DNA of 64,000 nt from Nitrospira japonica (GCA_020723105.1 DYJL01000017.1:1-64000), one strand, 5' to 3'; shown: positions 34,661 to 44,531, counted from the first letter of the stretch. Notes: generated by a model not told the origin, from the sequence alone. Program-made: numbers and translations.

Positions 34661-35155
34661 TTATGACTTCTCAACATTCCTGGCTTTTTTTAGTACTTCA
34701 GATGCCATTTTTTTCCTATAGTCTTTGAGAGCGCTTGCAATAATAGGGTCTTTTACGCCTAAAATCTGTGCTGCAAAAATTGCAGAATTTTTTGCGCCGG
34801 CCTTGCCTATGGCCATTGCTGCAACCGGAACGCCAGGAGGCATCTGGACTGTTGAGTAGAGGGCATCAACACCTTTAAGGGGAGATGAATCAATCGGCAC
34901 CCCAATTACGGGAAGGATCGTGTGAGAAGCTATTACTCCAGCAAGATGTGCAGCGGCTCCGGCGCCTGCAATAATAACTTCAACACCATTTTTCTCAGCA
35001 TTTTTTATAAGCTTAAAAGTTCGTTCGGGAGTCCTGTGAGCTGATGAGACAGTAATCTCATAAGATATATTAAACTGTTCAAGAATTTTTCCTGCCTCCT
35101 CCATTACCGGAAAATCAGAATCACTGCCCATTACTATTAAAACTTTCGGTTTCAT
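34661..35155 (-). CDS. purE: N5-carboxyaminoimidazole ribonucleotide mutase
   Basis: A 164-residue class I PurE for de novo purine synthesis. MGSDSDFPVMEEA, the catalytic SAHRTPER and the GAGAAAHLAGVIA loop are all present. It is the third gene in the purH-purD-purE order on the minus strand. purK is not in the window. A 92-bp palindromic spacer separates it from purD. Confidence 0.95.
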   Translation of the reverse strand: MKPKVLIVMGSDSDFPVMEEAGKILEQFNISYEITVSSAHRTPERTFKLIKNAEKNGVEVIIAGAGAAAHLAGVIASHTILPVIGVPIDSSPLKGVDALYSTVQMPPGVPVAAMAIGKAGAKNSAIFAAQILGVKDPIIASALKDYRKKMASEVLKKARNVEKS

Positions 35156-35172
35156 AATATCTCCTGACTTTT

Positions 35173-35237
35173 AGTAGTTAGTTGGTAGTTAGGGGAAAAG
35201 AAAAAATATGGAAGATGTCCCTTAACTACTAACTACT
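35173..35237. repeat. Low-complexity inverted repeat between purD and purE
   Basis: AGTAGTTAGTTGGTAGTTA on the left is nearly complementary to TAACTACTAACTACT on the right, with about 25 bp between. The arms themselves are built of TAGT/AGTTAG units. Similar unit-built spacers occur at 36549-36614 and 43081-43116. Confidence 0.7.
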
Positions 35238-35247
35238 GATTCCTTAG

Positions 35248-36522
35248 CTACTGTCTCTTGATTGCTTTATCTGCAATATCCGTCCTGTAATGCATTCCAT
35301 CAAAATGGATTTTCTCAAGGGCTTTATAGGCATTTCCCTTTGCTGTCTGAATGTCCTTGCCGAGTGCAGTTACACCCAGCACCCTTCCGCCAGAGGTGAC
35401 GATCTTCCCTTTATTAAGACTTGTGCCTGCGTGAAAGACCATTATATTTCGTTTACCTTTGAGTTCATCAAGCCCTTCTATAATTTTGCCCTTTTCATAC
35501 GTCCCGGGATATCCCTTTGATGAAACAACTACACACACAGCAGTATCTTCTTTCCATATAACCTGAACCTCGCTGAGCCTGCCTTCTGCTGTTGCTTTCA
35601 ACATATCAAACAAATCGCTGTCGAGTCTCATTAAAATTGGCTGGGTCTCAGGATCGCCAAAGCGGCAATTAAACTCAAGTACATAAGGTTTCCCGTCAAC
35701 AATCATCAACCCGGCATAAATTACACCCCTGTAATTCATTCTCTCCCTTTTAAGCCCCTTCATCATAGGATCAATAACAGTCTTCATAATCTTTGAATAT
35801 AAATTTTTATCTATTACCGGGGCCGGACTGTAAGCGCCCATACCACCAGTGTTAGGCCCTTTATCTCCATCAAAAATTTTTTTATGATCCTGTGACGTAG
35901 CAAGAGGGACAACAGTTTTGCCGTCAGTCAAAATCATAAAAGAGGCCTCTTCTCCTTTTAAACATTGCTCAACCACAACCTTGCTGCCGGCATCACCAAA
36001 TGCCTTTTCCTTCATTATCAACCTGAGGGCATCTATAGCCTCATCAGCAGTTTCACATACAAATACGCCCTTGCCTGCTGCAAGACCGTCTGCCTTTATC
36101 ACAACAGGCACCCCTTTGAGTCTGATATATTCTTCTGCATGAAGACAGGATGTAAATGTCTTGTATTCAGCAGTGGGCAGGCCATATTTACGCATAAAAT
36201 TTTTTGCAAATACCTTGCTGCCCTCAAGCCTTGCTCCTGATTTGTCCGGGCCGAAAATCCTGCGTTCTGCTTTTAGAAATGAATCAACAATTCCTGCAGT
36301 AAGCGGGGCCTCGGGGCCAACAACTGTCAAATCAATACCCTCGTATTTTGCAAAGTTTAACAATGCATCTATATCGTCTGCCTTTATATCAAGGCATTCT
36401 GCAAGTTCCACTATGCCGGTATTGCCTGGAGCACAGAATACCTTATCAACCCTTGAACTCTGCCTGAGCTTCCACACAAGGGCATGTTCCCTGCCGCCAC
36501 TACCTATTACAAGAACTTTCAT
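35248..36522 (-). CDS. purD: Phosphoribosylamine-glycine ligase
   Basis: A 424-residue ATP-grasp enzyme of purine synthesis that joins phosphoribosylamine and glycine. The N-terminal GSGGREHALVWKL, the GPEAPLTAGIVD region, the ATP-grasp KADGLAAGKGV loop and the EFNCRFGDPETQ metal site are intact. It lies between purH and purE. Confidence 0.96.
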   Translation of the reverse strand: MKVLVIGSGGREHALVWKLRQSSRVDKVFCAPGNTGIVELAECLDIKADDIDALLNFAKYEGIDLTVVGPEAPLTAGIVDSFLKAERRIFGPDKSGARLEGSKVFAKNFMRKYGLPTAEYKTFTSCLHAEEYIRLKGVPVVIKADGLAAGKGVFVCETADEAIDALRLIMKEKAFGDAGSKVVVEQCLKGEEASFMILTDGKTVVPLATSQDHKKIFDGDKGPNTGGMGAYSPAPVIDKNLYSKIMKTVIDPMMKGLKRERMNYRGVIYAGLMIVDGKPYVLEFNCRFGDPETQPILMRLDSDLFDMLKATAEGRLSEVQVIWKEDTAVCVVVSSKGYPGTYEKGKIIEGLDELKGKRNIMVFHAGTSLNKGKIVTSGGRVLGVTALGKDIQTAKGNAYKALEKIHFDGMHYRTDIADKAIKRQ

Positions 36523-36548
36523 GATTTTCTCCAGGGTTCAAGGAAGTA

Positions 36549-36614
36549 AGGGGTAGGGTGCAGGTAGAAAACCATTTTATCCTACACCCTTCTCCCTCAA
36601 TCCCTACACCCTTT
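36549..36614. repeat. Low-complexity inverted spacer between purH and purD
   Basis: GGGGTAGGGTGCAGG on the left faces CCTACACCCTTCTCCC and TCCCTACACCCTTT on the right. The sequence is made of GTAGGGTG-type units and does not code. Confidence 0.65.
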
Positions 36615-36617
36615 CTT

Positions 36618-38165
36618 TTAATGTTTAAAGTGCCGCATTCCGGTAAATACCATAGCCATATTATGTTCATCGGCTGCAGCAATTACATCGTTATCTTTAA
36701 TCGAGCCGCCAGGCTGAATAACTGCAGTTACGCCCATAATTGCGATATAGTCTATGCCGTCCCTGTTGGGAAAAAATGCATCTGAGCCGACAACCGAACC
36801 TTTCAGCGAGTTAAGCGACTTCATGGCGCCGAGCTTTGCTGAATCTATCCTGCTTGTCTGTCCCACGCCGATACCGAGCGCCCGGTCCTTTGTGGTATAA
36901 ACGATTGCATTTGATTTCATGTGTTTGCATACCTTCCATGCAAAAGAAAGCGCAGCATACTCATCATTGCTCGGCTTTCTCCTGGTAACAACCTTCAAAG
37001 ATCTGACGTCATCAATCATTCCCGTATCTCTCTCCTGAACAAGGAGCCCGCCCTGAACTTTTCTTATTTCAAACCCCGCAGGGGCCTTTGCCAAATCCAG
37101 TTCAAGCAGCCTTATATTAGGTTTGCCGCTTAAGAGCTTCAAAGCCTCTGCATCAAAAGCCGGCGCAATGATGATTTCAACAAAAAGCTTAAGTATCTCA
37201 TTTGCGGTCGCTGCATTGACAGCCCTGTTTAACGCAATAACTCCTCCGAAAGCAGACAACGGATCAATTTCATAAGCCTTCACATACGCTTCTTCAATTT
37301 TATCCGCCACTGCAACTCCGCAGGGATTGTTATGCTTGATAATAATTGCGGCCGGTTCAGTAAACTCTCTCACCAAATCAATTGCCGCGCTTGAGTCAAG
37401 ATAATTGTTATATGACATCTCCTTGCCCTGCAAGATCTTTGCGCCGACAAGGGAAAGCCCGTTATAAAGAGGCTCTTTATATATGGCCGCCTTCTGATGA
37501 GGGTTTTCACCATACCGCAGCTCATTTATCTTCGAAAAGCTCTGATTGAAATACTGCGGCAGCAGTTCCGCAGCTTTATCGTATCTCGCAAGATAATTGG
37601 AGATCAGCGTATCGTATCTTGCGGTGTGCGTAAAAACCTTTCGTGCAAGATAGAATTTTGTATCGCGGCTTGCGGTACCACCGGTTTTCAATTCATCAAG
37701 AATTTTTGAATAATCATCAGGGTCTACAATAACAATCACGTCCTTGAAATTTTTTGAAGCCGCCCTCAGCATGGTAGGTCCCCCAATGTCAATATTTTCA
37801 ATAGCCTCTTCAAAGGTTACATCAGATTTTGAAACCGTTTGTTCAAACGGATAAAGATTCACTACAACCATGTCTATAGGTTTGATATCATACTTTTTAA
37901 TGTCTTCCTGGTCCTTTCCATGGTCCCGTCTTGAAAGCAGCCCTCCGTAAATCTTTGAATGCAGGGTCTTAAGCCTGCCGTCAAGCATTTCAGGAAAACC
38001 CGTGTAATCGGAAACCTCGATAACAGAAAGGCCGGCATCGCGCAGCGCTTTTGCAGTGCCTCCGGTTGAAAGAATTTCAATTCCGAGACTGGTTAACTCC
38101 TTTGCAAACTCCACTATCCCTGTCTTGTCAGATACACTTATCAGCGCTCTTTGAACCTTTGCCAT
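36618..38165 (-). CDS. purH: Bifunctional AICAR transformylase/IMP cyclohydrolase
   Basis: A 515-residue bifunctional enzyme for the last two steps of IMP synthesis. The N-terminal MGS-like IMP cyclohydrolase domain (about 1-195) has [13 protein letters not shown] and [15 protein letters not shown]. The C-terminal transformylase carries [11 protein letters not shown] and [10 protein letters not shown]. Length is normal. It heads the purHDE run. Confidence 0.96.
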   Translation of the reverse strand: MAKVQRALISVSDKTGIVEFAKELTSLGIEILSTGGTAKALRDAGLSVIEVSDYTGFPEMLDGRLKTLHSKIYGGLLSRRDHGKDQEDIKKYDIKPIDMVVVNLYPFEQTVSKSDVTFEEAIENIDIGGPTMLRAASKNFKDVIVIVDPDDYSKILDELKTGGTASRDTKFYLARKVFTHTARYDTLISNYLARYDKAAELLPQYFNQSFSKINELRYGENPHQKAAIYKEPLYNGLSLVGAKILQGKEMSYNNYLDSSAAIDLVREFTEPAAIIIKHNNPCGVAVADKIEEAYVKAYEIDPLSAFGGVIALNRAVNAATANEILKLFVEIIIAPAFDAEALKLLSGKPNIRLLELDLAKAPAGFEIRKVQGGLLVQERDTGMIDDVRSLKVVTRRKPSNDEYAALSFAWKVCKHMKSNAIVYTTKDRALGIGVGQTSRIDSAKLGAMKSLNSLKGSVVGSDAFFPNRDGIDYIAIMGVTAVIQPGGSIKDNDVIAAADEHNMAMVFTGMRHFKH

Positions 38166-38192
38166 TTTACCTCCAGTTATAAATCCTGAATT

Positions 38193-38885
38193 TTATACAT
38201 ACCCTTTTTCCATTATGCTTACATAGTTGCCATCTGCAACGACTACATGATCCAACACATTAATGCCTATTATTCTGCCTGTCTCAACAAGCCTTTTAGT
38301 AATATCTATATCGTCTTTGCTTGGGTTTGGATCCCCGCTTGGGTGATTATGTACAAACAGAACAGAGGCAGCCGCTTCCTTTATAGCGTACCGAAATACC
38401 TCCCTGGGATGCACAAGAGAAGATGTAAGGGTGCCGTCTGAAACAGTGGTTTCCTTAAATACCCGGTTCTTTACATCAAGCAGTGCGCAAAGAAACTTCT
38501 CCTTTTTTAAACCGTAAAATCTGGGCCTGTAGTATTCATATACTTCCCGGCTGTTCCTAAAATACGGAATCGTTCCTTCTCCGCCCGCTTCATTCTGTAA
38601 CAGCCTTCTTCCAAGCTCAAATGAGGCTTTTAACTGAGCAATCTTGGCAGGGCCCATGCCTTTAAATTTAGCCAATTCATCAGGAGCTGCATCCTCCATC
38701 TCCTTGAGATCTTTAAAATTCAAAAGTATCTCCCTTCCTAATTCCAGAGCGCTCTTGTTTTTATCGCCGGTCTTTAATATTATCGCCAGCAACTGAGCTG
38801 TGCTCAAACCATAAGCGCCAAATCTCAGAAGCCTCTCACGCGGTCTTTCATCCTCAGGCCATTGCTTGATGCTTTTATATTCCAT
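38193..38885 (-). CDS. radC: RadC/UPF0758 JAB-domain protein
   Basis: A 230-residue protein. A helix-hairpin-helix part (PRERLLRFGAYGLSTAQLLAI, then KFKGMGPAKIAQLKA) leads into a JAB/MPN domain with FVHNHPSGDPNPSKDD, the JAMM metal motif. The function is unsettled; the name is historic. The frame opens 26 codons earlier, but that part overlaps rph and reads through a repeat-like ATACAGGATTCGGGATACAGG stretch, so the MEYKSIKQWP start is preferred. Confidence 0.9.
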   Translation of the reverse strand: MEYKSIKQWPEDERPRERLLRFGAYGLSTAQLLAIILKTGDKNKSALELGREILLNFKDLKEMEDAAPDELAKFKGMGPAKIAQLKASFELGRRLLQNEAGGEGTIPYFRNSREVYEYYRPRFYGLKKEKFLCALLDVKNRVFKETTVSDGTLTSSLVHPREVFRYAIKEAAASVLFVHNHPSGDPNPSKDDIDITKRLVETGRIIGINVLDHVVVADGNYVSIMEKGYV

Positions 38886-38928
38886 ATCCCCGTTAAAGAA
38901 TACAGGATTCGGGATACAGGATGCAATA

Positions 38929-39648
38929 TTAACTTTCTCCAAGCGCAGCCTTCTGAACAGCAATAATTTTCTTTATCCCGGCCTCTGCAAGATCGAGCAT
39001 GCTCTGCAGCCGCATCCTGTCAAACGGCTCTGTTTCTGCAGTGCCCTGAACTTCTATGAATTTTCCTGAACCCGTCATAACAATATTCATATCAACCTCT
39101 GCTGTTGAATCCTCAAGATAAGAAAGGTCCAGTCTCGGCGCTCCCTCAACCATGCCGACACTTACAGCAGCAACATAATCCCTCAGGACCTGTTTTTCGA
39201 TGATCCTGTTTTCCAGAGCATATCTCAGGGCCAGTTTCAGCGCTACAAAGGCGCCAGTTATCGCAGCAGTCCTGGTCCCGCCATCGGCCTGAATAACGTC
39301 ACAATCAAGCCATATCGTTCTTTCTCCCAGCGCCTTAAGGTCTACAACAGAGCGCATGGCCCTGCCGATAAGCCTTTGTATTTCGTGAGTCCTGCCGCCA
39401 ATCTTTCCGCTTGACGCTTCCCTTATTGTTCTGATAGGCGTGGCCCTCGGAAGCATTGAATATTCAGCCGTGATCCACCCCCGGCCCTGATCTTTCAGAA
39501 AAAGAGGCACCTTATTCTCAATGGAAGCTGTGCATATTACTCTTGTATCTCCCATTTCTATCAACACGGCGCCTTCAGCAGTATTTAAAAACCTGTTTAT
39601 AATATTAATTTTTCGCAACTCATCTGTACTTCTTCCATCAGGCCGCAT
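38929..39648 (-). CDS. rph: Ribonuclease PH
   Basis: A 239-residue phosphorolytic 3' exoribonuclease that trims tRNA ends. [26 protein letters not shown] and [20 protein letters not shown] are diagnostic. It starts three bases after murI ends and precedes radC, a usual murI-rph neighbourhood. Confidence 0.96.
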   Translation of the reverse strand: MRPDGRSTDELRKINIINRFLNTAEGAVLIEMGDTRVICTASIENKVPLFLKDQGRGWITAEYSMLPRATPIRTIREASSGKIGGRTHEIQRLIGRAMRSVVDLKALGERTIWLDCDVIQADGGTRTAAITGAFVALKLALRYALENRIIEKQVLRDYVAAVSVGMVEGAPRLDLSYLEDSTAEVDMNIVMTGSGKFIEVQGTAETEPFDRMRLQSMLDLAEAGIKKIIAVQKAALGES

Positions 39649-39651
39649 CCG

Positions 39652-40536
39652 TTATCCTCCGTTATATATTTTTTCTATATGTTCAATCTTTTGATCCAGA
39701 AACCGCTCTCCGACCTTTATAAACCTTCCTGGCGCATCTGTCACGTAAAATTTCCACAATGGTTGTGAAAGAGAAGCGCCTTCCATGCCGTATTGAATCA
39801 GTGCACTCTTCACCTCAAGGACTGTTTCATGAGCAGAATCTATCAGCTCTATTTCATCACCCATAATCTGGGAAATGACTCCTTTTAATAAAGGATAATG
39901 TGTGCAGCCGAGAACGAGTGTGTCAATGGGTTCTTTTTTCAGCCCTTCAAGGTAATGTCTCGCAGTAAGAACGGCAACATCATTAGAAGCCCAGCCTTCC
40001 TCAGCAAGCGGCACAAAAAGCGGACACGCCTTTGTAAAAATAGTGATGTCTTCAAGAAGGACCTCGAAGTATCTGTCAAAATGTATGGCCCCATGCTCTT
40101 TAATGACAATGGGTTTGTTGCCATACAGGGCGTTTATTGCGTTTACATAAGAGTTGCTTTTTATTGTTCCCTCAGTGCCTATAATGCCGATCTTTCCTGA
40201 TCTTGTCGCCTGCATTGCTTTTCTTGCGCCGGGCTCAATGACTCCTATCACGGGTATGTCGAACCTTTCCTTGATGGCAGACAGGGCCAGGGCTGAGGCG
40301 GTATTGCAGGCAACAACTAAAAGCTTTATCCCCTTTTTAACGAGGAAGTCAACCATTTCCAGAGAATACCTCGTCACTGTCTCTGCCGACCTTATCCCAT
40401 AGGGGACCCGGGCCGTGTCGCCAAGATAGAGCACATTCTCTCCGGGCAATTGACGCATTACTTCTTTCATGACAGTCAACCCACCAACGCCTGAATCAAA
40501 AACCCCAAGGGGCCTGTTGTCAGATGTCTTCTGCAA
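39652..40536 (-). CDS. murI: Glutamate racemase
   Basis: A 294-residue racemase making D-glutamate for peptidoglycan. The motifs FDSGVGGLTV, the first catalytic cysteine in VACNTASALAL and the second in GCTHYPLL are all present. It overlaps the gerMN gene by 17 bp and precedes rph. The clustering with an amidase suits a cell-wall operon. Confidence 0.96.
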   Translation of the reverse strand: MQKTSDNRPLGVFDSGVGGLTVMKEVMRQLPGENVLYLGDTARVPYGIRSAETVTRYSLEMVDFLVKKGIKLLVVACNTASALALSAIKERFDIPVIGVIEPGARKAMQATRSGKIGIIGTEGTIKSNSYVNAINALYGNKPIVIKEHGAIHFDRYFEVLLEDITIFTKACPLFVPLAEEGWASNDVAVLTARHYLEGLKKEPIDTLVLGCTHYPLLKGVISQIMGDEIELIDSAHETVLEVKSALIQYGMEGASLSQPLWKFYVTDAPGRFIKVGERFLDQKIEHIEKIYNGG

Positions 40537-41083
40537 TTTCTTTCCCTATTGGTTTTGAAATATCAATATGTCCGCCAAAAGTATCAGTCTCATGGCCTTC
40601 TATTAAAATCTTCAGGGCTGTAAGGCCGGGAACCACCGGCTCAATGCTTTTATATAATCCGGCAATAATATTCAACTCCTCAGAGGCATCACCTCTGAAA
40701 TTTTTCTTGAGCTCACCGCTAAGATCAATATACATTATGCCTTCCCTGTCCATATATAAATCCAGAAGCCTCACCTCGTAAGTCTTCATGTATTTTCTTA
40801 TTGAGTCCTCTGCTGCGGCAAGCAGTGAACTTTCTGCAGCCTCTGTTTCATCACTATCTTTTGAAACAGTGTCTTTTAACTCATACAGCCTGCGGGTATC
40901 TTCCTTTTGCTCTTTGCTCCCTGGTTTAGACGGCCTTGAGGCAATTTCCTCAATAAAAGCAGAATCAAATTCAAACTTGCCTTTTAAGTAGAAATAACTT
41001 ATACCCAGACTGACAGCAAAAGTTGCAATCAATACGAAGATAAAAACCCCGTCTGCTTTGTTACTTCGCTTCACTCTCCTCAT
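40520..41083 (-). CDS. GerMN-domain membrane-anchored protein
   Basis: A 187-residue protein with one N-terminal membrane segment (about 12-34: GVFIFVLIATFAVSLGISYF), a charged linker, and a C-terminal GerMN domain (about 95-180) with YIDLSGELKKNF and KILIEGHETDTFGGHIDIS. GerMN occurs in spore germination protein GerM and in many non-sporulating bacteria beside murI and amidase genes. It overlaps both neighbours, so it is in an operon with the amidase. The role in cell-wall work is inference. Confidence 0.85.
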   Translation of the reverse strand: MRRVKRSNKADGVFIFVLIATFAVSLGISYFYLKGKFEFDSAFIEEIASRPSKPGSKEQKEDTRRLYELKDTVSKDSDETEAAESSLLAAAEDSIRKYMKTYEVRLLDLYMDREGIMYIDLSGELKKNFRGDASEELNIIAGLYKSIEPVVPGLTALKILIEGHETDTFGGHIDISKPIGKEIAEDI

Positions 41084-42029
41084 ACAAGTAAAGTCCTTTG
41101 TTCAGAGTATTTGCCACTGCTGTTTTAAATTCCTCAGTATAGTTTGCGTATTCAAATGAGGGCAGTTCAATCATGAGGGCAGCAGCCTCTATCTTTGAAA
41201 GAATGCTGTAAGGAAGCGGCAATACTCTTACCGTCTCTTCGCCTGACCCTGACCTGCTTGCTGCCTCCTTAATGGCATTCAGCAAGACAACAGTTTTTTT
41301 AAGATATTTTTCCTGTCCTCTATTGGATAAATACGGCTTAACTATGTCTGAAACATACTCTGTAATCACAGGCATATAAATTACCATATCTTTATGATGG
41401 CCAACATGCAGACTGATAAGAACATCCGCATTCCTGCTGTTTGTATATTTCACTCTCTCAGCCTGGGCCATAAAGAGATCCCCGCTTCTGGTCAGATAAC
41501 TTTTGAAAGATCCCTGTTCTGCAAGCGCACCGAGTTTTCTGGCAATATCCAGCACAACGTTTTTCTCCGCATAATCATCCCTGACAATACCACTTTCAAA
41601 GCCCCCATGTCCGGGGTCTATCACAATTATTTTAGCAGGGGCAGATTTTAAAGCCGTTTCCTTTTTCTTCTCGCCTTTCTTTTCATCCTGATACACATCT
41701 ATGATAAGCCGGCCCGGATTTTTCAGAGCAGAGACCTTTAACCCGCTAAACTCTCCCGGTGAAAACATAACTGTATCCTTATCTGTCTTTTTATGAGCAA
41801 CCTCTGCCTTTTCTTCCTGTATTGTAAAGCTGGAGACCGGGAAGGTAACGAGTATATTTGATCCCTTCTGGTTTACTATTGCTTTGGTTACTATCTCTTC
41901 AGCACCTTCAAGGACTATCCGCAGGTAGCCGGGATTGTAGCTCGTTCTTAATTTAAGGGGATACTCTTCTCCTCCTGAAATTTGCGGCAATAAAAGCAGG
42001 AACAGTGACAATAAGACAATATTTTTCAT
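41061..42029 (-). CDS. N-acetylmuramoyl-L-alanine amidase
   Basis: A 322-residue secreted Amidase_3 enzyme with a signal peptide (1-19), an N-terminal AMIN-like beta domain, and the catalytic domain from about 133. Zinc and catalytic residues lie in DPGHGG, YAEKN, SLHVG and IELPSFEY. Compared with the enzyme at 16879-18057, the helical insertion that gates the active site is reduced. It overlaps the gerMN gene by 23 bp. Confidence 0.88.
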   Translation of the reverse strand: MKNIVLLSLFLLLLPQISGGEEYPLKLRTSYNPGYLRIVLEGAEEIVTKAIVNQKGSNILVTFPVSSFTIQEEKAEVAHKKTDKDTVMFSPGEFSGLKVSALKNPGRLIIDVYQDEKKGEKKKETALKSAPAKIIVIDPGHGGFESGIVRDDYAEKNVVLDIARKLGALAEQGSFKSYLTRSGDLFMAQAERVKYTNSRNADVLISLHVGHHKDMVIYMPVITEYVSDIVKPYLSNRGQEKYLKKTVVLLNAIKEAASRSGSGEETVRVLPLPYSILSKIEAAALMIELPSFEYANYTEEFKTAVANTLNKGLYLYEESEAK

Positions 42030-42059
42030 ATCCAGAAATCGGCATCTCCTTTTAGATTC

Positions 42060-42644
42060 CTAGTTCTTCCGATGGCTCTCAAGGAGTATTTCCTCTACCA
42101 TCTGGCAGATAACATGACCGAGAGTAATATGGGTTTCCTGTATCCTCGGAGTACTGCTGGATGGAACAGCAAAGACATAATCCGTCTTTGAGGCGAGCTT
42201 GTCGCCTTTTGCGCCTGTAAAGGCCACGGTCTTTAATTTTTTCTTTTTTGCAACATCTATCGCCTTCAAGACATTTGGAGAATTCCCGCTGGTGCTTATT
42301 GCAATGACCACGTCTCCTTCCTGCGCAAGGGCCTTTAACTGACGTGCAAAGATTTCCGAAAAATCATAGTCGTTTGAAATAGAGGTAAGGACCGCCATAT
42401 CCGTATTCAGTGCAATGGCAGGAAATGGAGGACGGTCTTTCATAAAACGATTTACGAACTCCGCAACAATATGCGAGGCATCAGTAGAACTGCCGCCATT
42501 GCCAAAAAGCAGGAGTTTGCCGCCTTTGCTAAAGGCCTCGGCAATCATCTTTGATACCTCAATAATAGTGTCAATATTTTCTTTAACAAACTGCTGCTTG
42601 ACAGATGCACTCTCCTCAAACGCTTTTATAATTTTTTCCCTCAT
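42060..42644 (-). CDS. gmhA: Phosphoheptose isomerase (SIS domain)
   Basis: A 194-residue SIS-domain protein for ADP-heptose synthesis, converting sedoheptulose 7-phosphate to the manno-heptose form. LLLFGNGGSSTDASHIVAEF and AISTSGNSPNVLKAI are characteristic. A TTG two codons upstream is possible, but the ATG has GGAGG at ten bases. Its presence supports a heptose-containing lipopolysaccharide core or S-layer glycan. Some SIS paralogues (DiaA) look similar; the full-length match favours GmhA. Confidence 0.9.
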   Translation of the reverse strand: MREKIIKAFEESASVKQQFVKENIDTIIEVSKMIAEAFSKGGKLLLFGNGGSSTDASHIVAEFVNRFMKDRPPFPAIALNTDMAVLTSISNDYDFSEIFARQLKALAQEGDVVIAISTSGNSPNVLKAIDVAKKKKLKTVAFTGAKGDKLASKTDYVFAVPSSSTPRIQETHITLGHVICQMVEEILLESHRKN

Positions 42645-42646
42645 TA

Positions 42647-43150
42647 TCAATGAACCTCCGTCGTAATCTGAATTTCTTTTGAAAGCAATCCCTCTGACAG
42701 CCCCACTGCTGTAATCCTGTAATAATATTTCACATTGGGTTTAACGTTCTTATCTGTGAAAGCAGGAGTGACCGTCTCGCCAACCAGCATCTGGCCCTCG
42801 CCTGTTGTGGTGGAGCGATAAATTCTGTACAGTTTTATATCCTGTCCCTGAACCTCATCCCATGTAAGCACAATGCTTTGCCGGGTATAAACACCTTTTA
42901 GTCCTGCGGGGGAATCCGGAGTGGTTACCTGTATTGTTTGCTCTTCACGCATTTTCTGCTTTGACAAATCCTCTTGTCTCTCTCCCTCTTTTTGGGTTTC
43001 ATCCTTCTTTCTTTCAACAGCTCTTTCATCACGGGGTTCAATTGCAACAGGATCGCCCCTTCTGCCGCAAGCAGTAAGCGAAGTGAGAAGTAAGAAGTGA
43101 GAAGCAAGAAGTAAGATATTAACGCTCAGAAATAATTTTTTATTTTTCAC
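42647..43150 (-). CDS. Lipoprotein with fibronectin type III domain
   Basis: A 167-residue lipoprotein. The signal peptide ends in LTSLTAC, followed by GRRGDPVAIEP, reminiscent of the short LptM/YifL-type start often found beside argH. A Lys/Glu/Arg-rich linker (about 40-70) leads to one FN3 domain (about 75-165, VTTPDSPAGLKGVYTRQSIVLTWDEV and KYYYRITAV). The hydrophobic core of the signal peptide (LLLASHFLLLTSLT) is encoded by a repeated ACTTCTTACTTCTC-type sequence, which is unusual. Confidence 0.8.
   Translation of the reverse strand: MKNKKLFLSVNILLLASHFLLLTSLTACGRRGDPVAIEPRDERAVERKKDETQKEGERQEDLSKQKMREEQTIQVTTPDSPAGLKGVYTRQSIVLTWDEVQGQDIKLYRIYRSTTTGEGQMLVGETVTPAFTDKNVKPNVKYYYRITAVGLSEGLLSKEIQITTEVH
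43081..43116 (-). repeat. Low-complexity repeat encoding a signal peptide
   Basis: Units of GAAGTAAGAAGTGAGAAG run through this stretch on the plus strand and encode the LLLASHFLLLTS core of the lipoprotein signal peptide on the minus strand. Related TTCACTTCCCACTTTTCAC units occur just upstream at 43147-43171. Confidence 0.8.
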
Positions 43151-43160
43151 TTCCCACTTT

Positions 43161-44531
43161 TCACTTCCCAGTTTTTATTTTCCTGATCCTTGCAAGCACC
43201 CTCCTTCCGGAGGTCCCGCCGAAAGATTTCTTACTGTCAATTGAAGTCTTAACTGTAATGTAATCAAAGACATCCTTCCCGATAAGCCTTGAAAACTGCT
43301 GAAACTCCCTCGTACTCAACTCATTCAGGGCCTTCTTATTATCAATGCAATATCTCACGATTTCACCGGTAACCCTGTGAGCCTCGCGGAAAGGCATGCC
43401 TTTTCTGACAAGATATTCAGCAAGGTCTGTGGCAGTCGGAAACCCCTTCTCTAAGGCCTGCTCCATCGCTTCTTTATTAAAGCGCATTCCAGGCAGCATC
43501 TCTGTTAAAACCTGAAGGCTTGATTTCACTGTATCAACTGTATCAAACAAAGGCTCTTTGTCTTCCTGCAAATCTCTGTTATATGCAAGCGGCAACCCCT
43601 TCATGACAGTGAGTATGGCCACAAGATGTCCAAACACCCTTCCCGCCTTGCCCCTTATCAATTCAAGGACATCAGGGTTTTTCTTCTGCGGCATGATGCT
43701 GGAACCGGTCGTAAAGGAATCGGGCAATTCAACAAATCCGAACTGATCGTTATTCCATATAATTATTTCTTCTGAAAGCCTTGACAGATGCACCATCAAA
43801 GTACTTGACGCTGAAATAAATTCAATGACAAAGTCCCTGTCAGATACAGCATCCATGCTGTTTTCCGATATTCTGGGAAACTTTAAAAGCTGTGCTACAT
43901 ATTTCCGGTCAACAGGGAACGTTGTTCCAGCTAATGCAGCAGAGCCAAGAGGCATCACATTCACCCTCTTCAGACAGTCTTTAAATCTCTCCAGGTCCCG
44001 CTCCAGCATCTCAAAATATGCAAGCAAATGATGCGCAAGCAGCACAGGCTGTGCTTTCTGGAGATGCGTAAATCCGGGCATAACAGTATCAACATGTTTC
44101 TCTGCGGCAGAGACCAGAACTCTCTGAAAGTTCTTAAGGAGTTTTAAAACATCTGCAATTTCATCCCGCAGAAAAAGCCTGATATCAAGAGCCACCTGGT
44201 CATTCCTGCTCCTTGCCGTATGAAGCTTGCCACCAACAGGGCCTATTTTCTTGATGAGGGCCTGTTCTATATTCATATGCACATCTTCAAGGCTGTCAAG
44301 AAACCTGAACTTGCCGCCCTGTATTTCCGTCTTTATTTCATTCAGCCCCTGAAGGATTAAACCGGCATCTTTTTGAGGTATTATCTTCTGCCTGCCGAGC
44401 ATCTTTACATGTGCGATGCTGCCCTCGATGTCGTATTTCCAGAGACGGACGTCAAAAGACAGTGAAGAGGTAAAATTTTCCACCACCTTTTCCGTCTTTT
44501 CTTTAAACCTTCCGGACCAGAGTTTTTCCAT
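43161..44531 (-). CDS. argH: Argininosuccinate lyase
   Basis: A 456-residue lyase for the last step of arginine synthesis. The fumarase-superfamily signature GSSIMPQKKNPD and the N-terminal KLWSGRFKEKTEKVVENFTSS are intact. It is the first gene of the long minus-strand run. It diverges from the acyltransferase gene across about 150 bp. Confidence 0.96.
   Translation of the reverse strand: MEKLWSGRFKEKTEKVVENFTSSLSFDVRLWKYDIEGSIAHVKMLGRQKIIPQKDAGLILQGLNEIKTEIQGGKFRFLDSLEDVHMNIEQALIKKIGPVGGKLHTARSRNDQVALDIRLFLRDEIADVLKLLKNFQRVLVSAAEKHVDTVMPGFTHLQKAQPVLLAHHLLAYFEMLERDLERFKDCLKRVNVMPLGSAALAGTTFPVDRKYVAQLLKFPRISENSMDAVSDRDFVIEFISASSTLMVHLSRLSEEIIIWNNDQFGFVELPDSFTTGSSIMPQKKNPDVLELIRGKAGRVFGHLVAILTVMKGLPLAYNRDLQEDKEPLFDTVDTVKSSLQVLTEMLPGMRFNKEAMEQALEKGFPTATDLAEYLVRKGMPFREAHRVTGEIVRYCIDNKKALNELSTREFQQFSRLIGKDVFDYITVKTSIDSKKSFGGTSGRRVLARIRKIKTGK

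Noticed and set aside
38886-38963. N-terminal extension of RadC
   Set aside because: It overlaps rph and consists of an ATACAGG-type repeat; homologues begin near MEYKSIKQWP.
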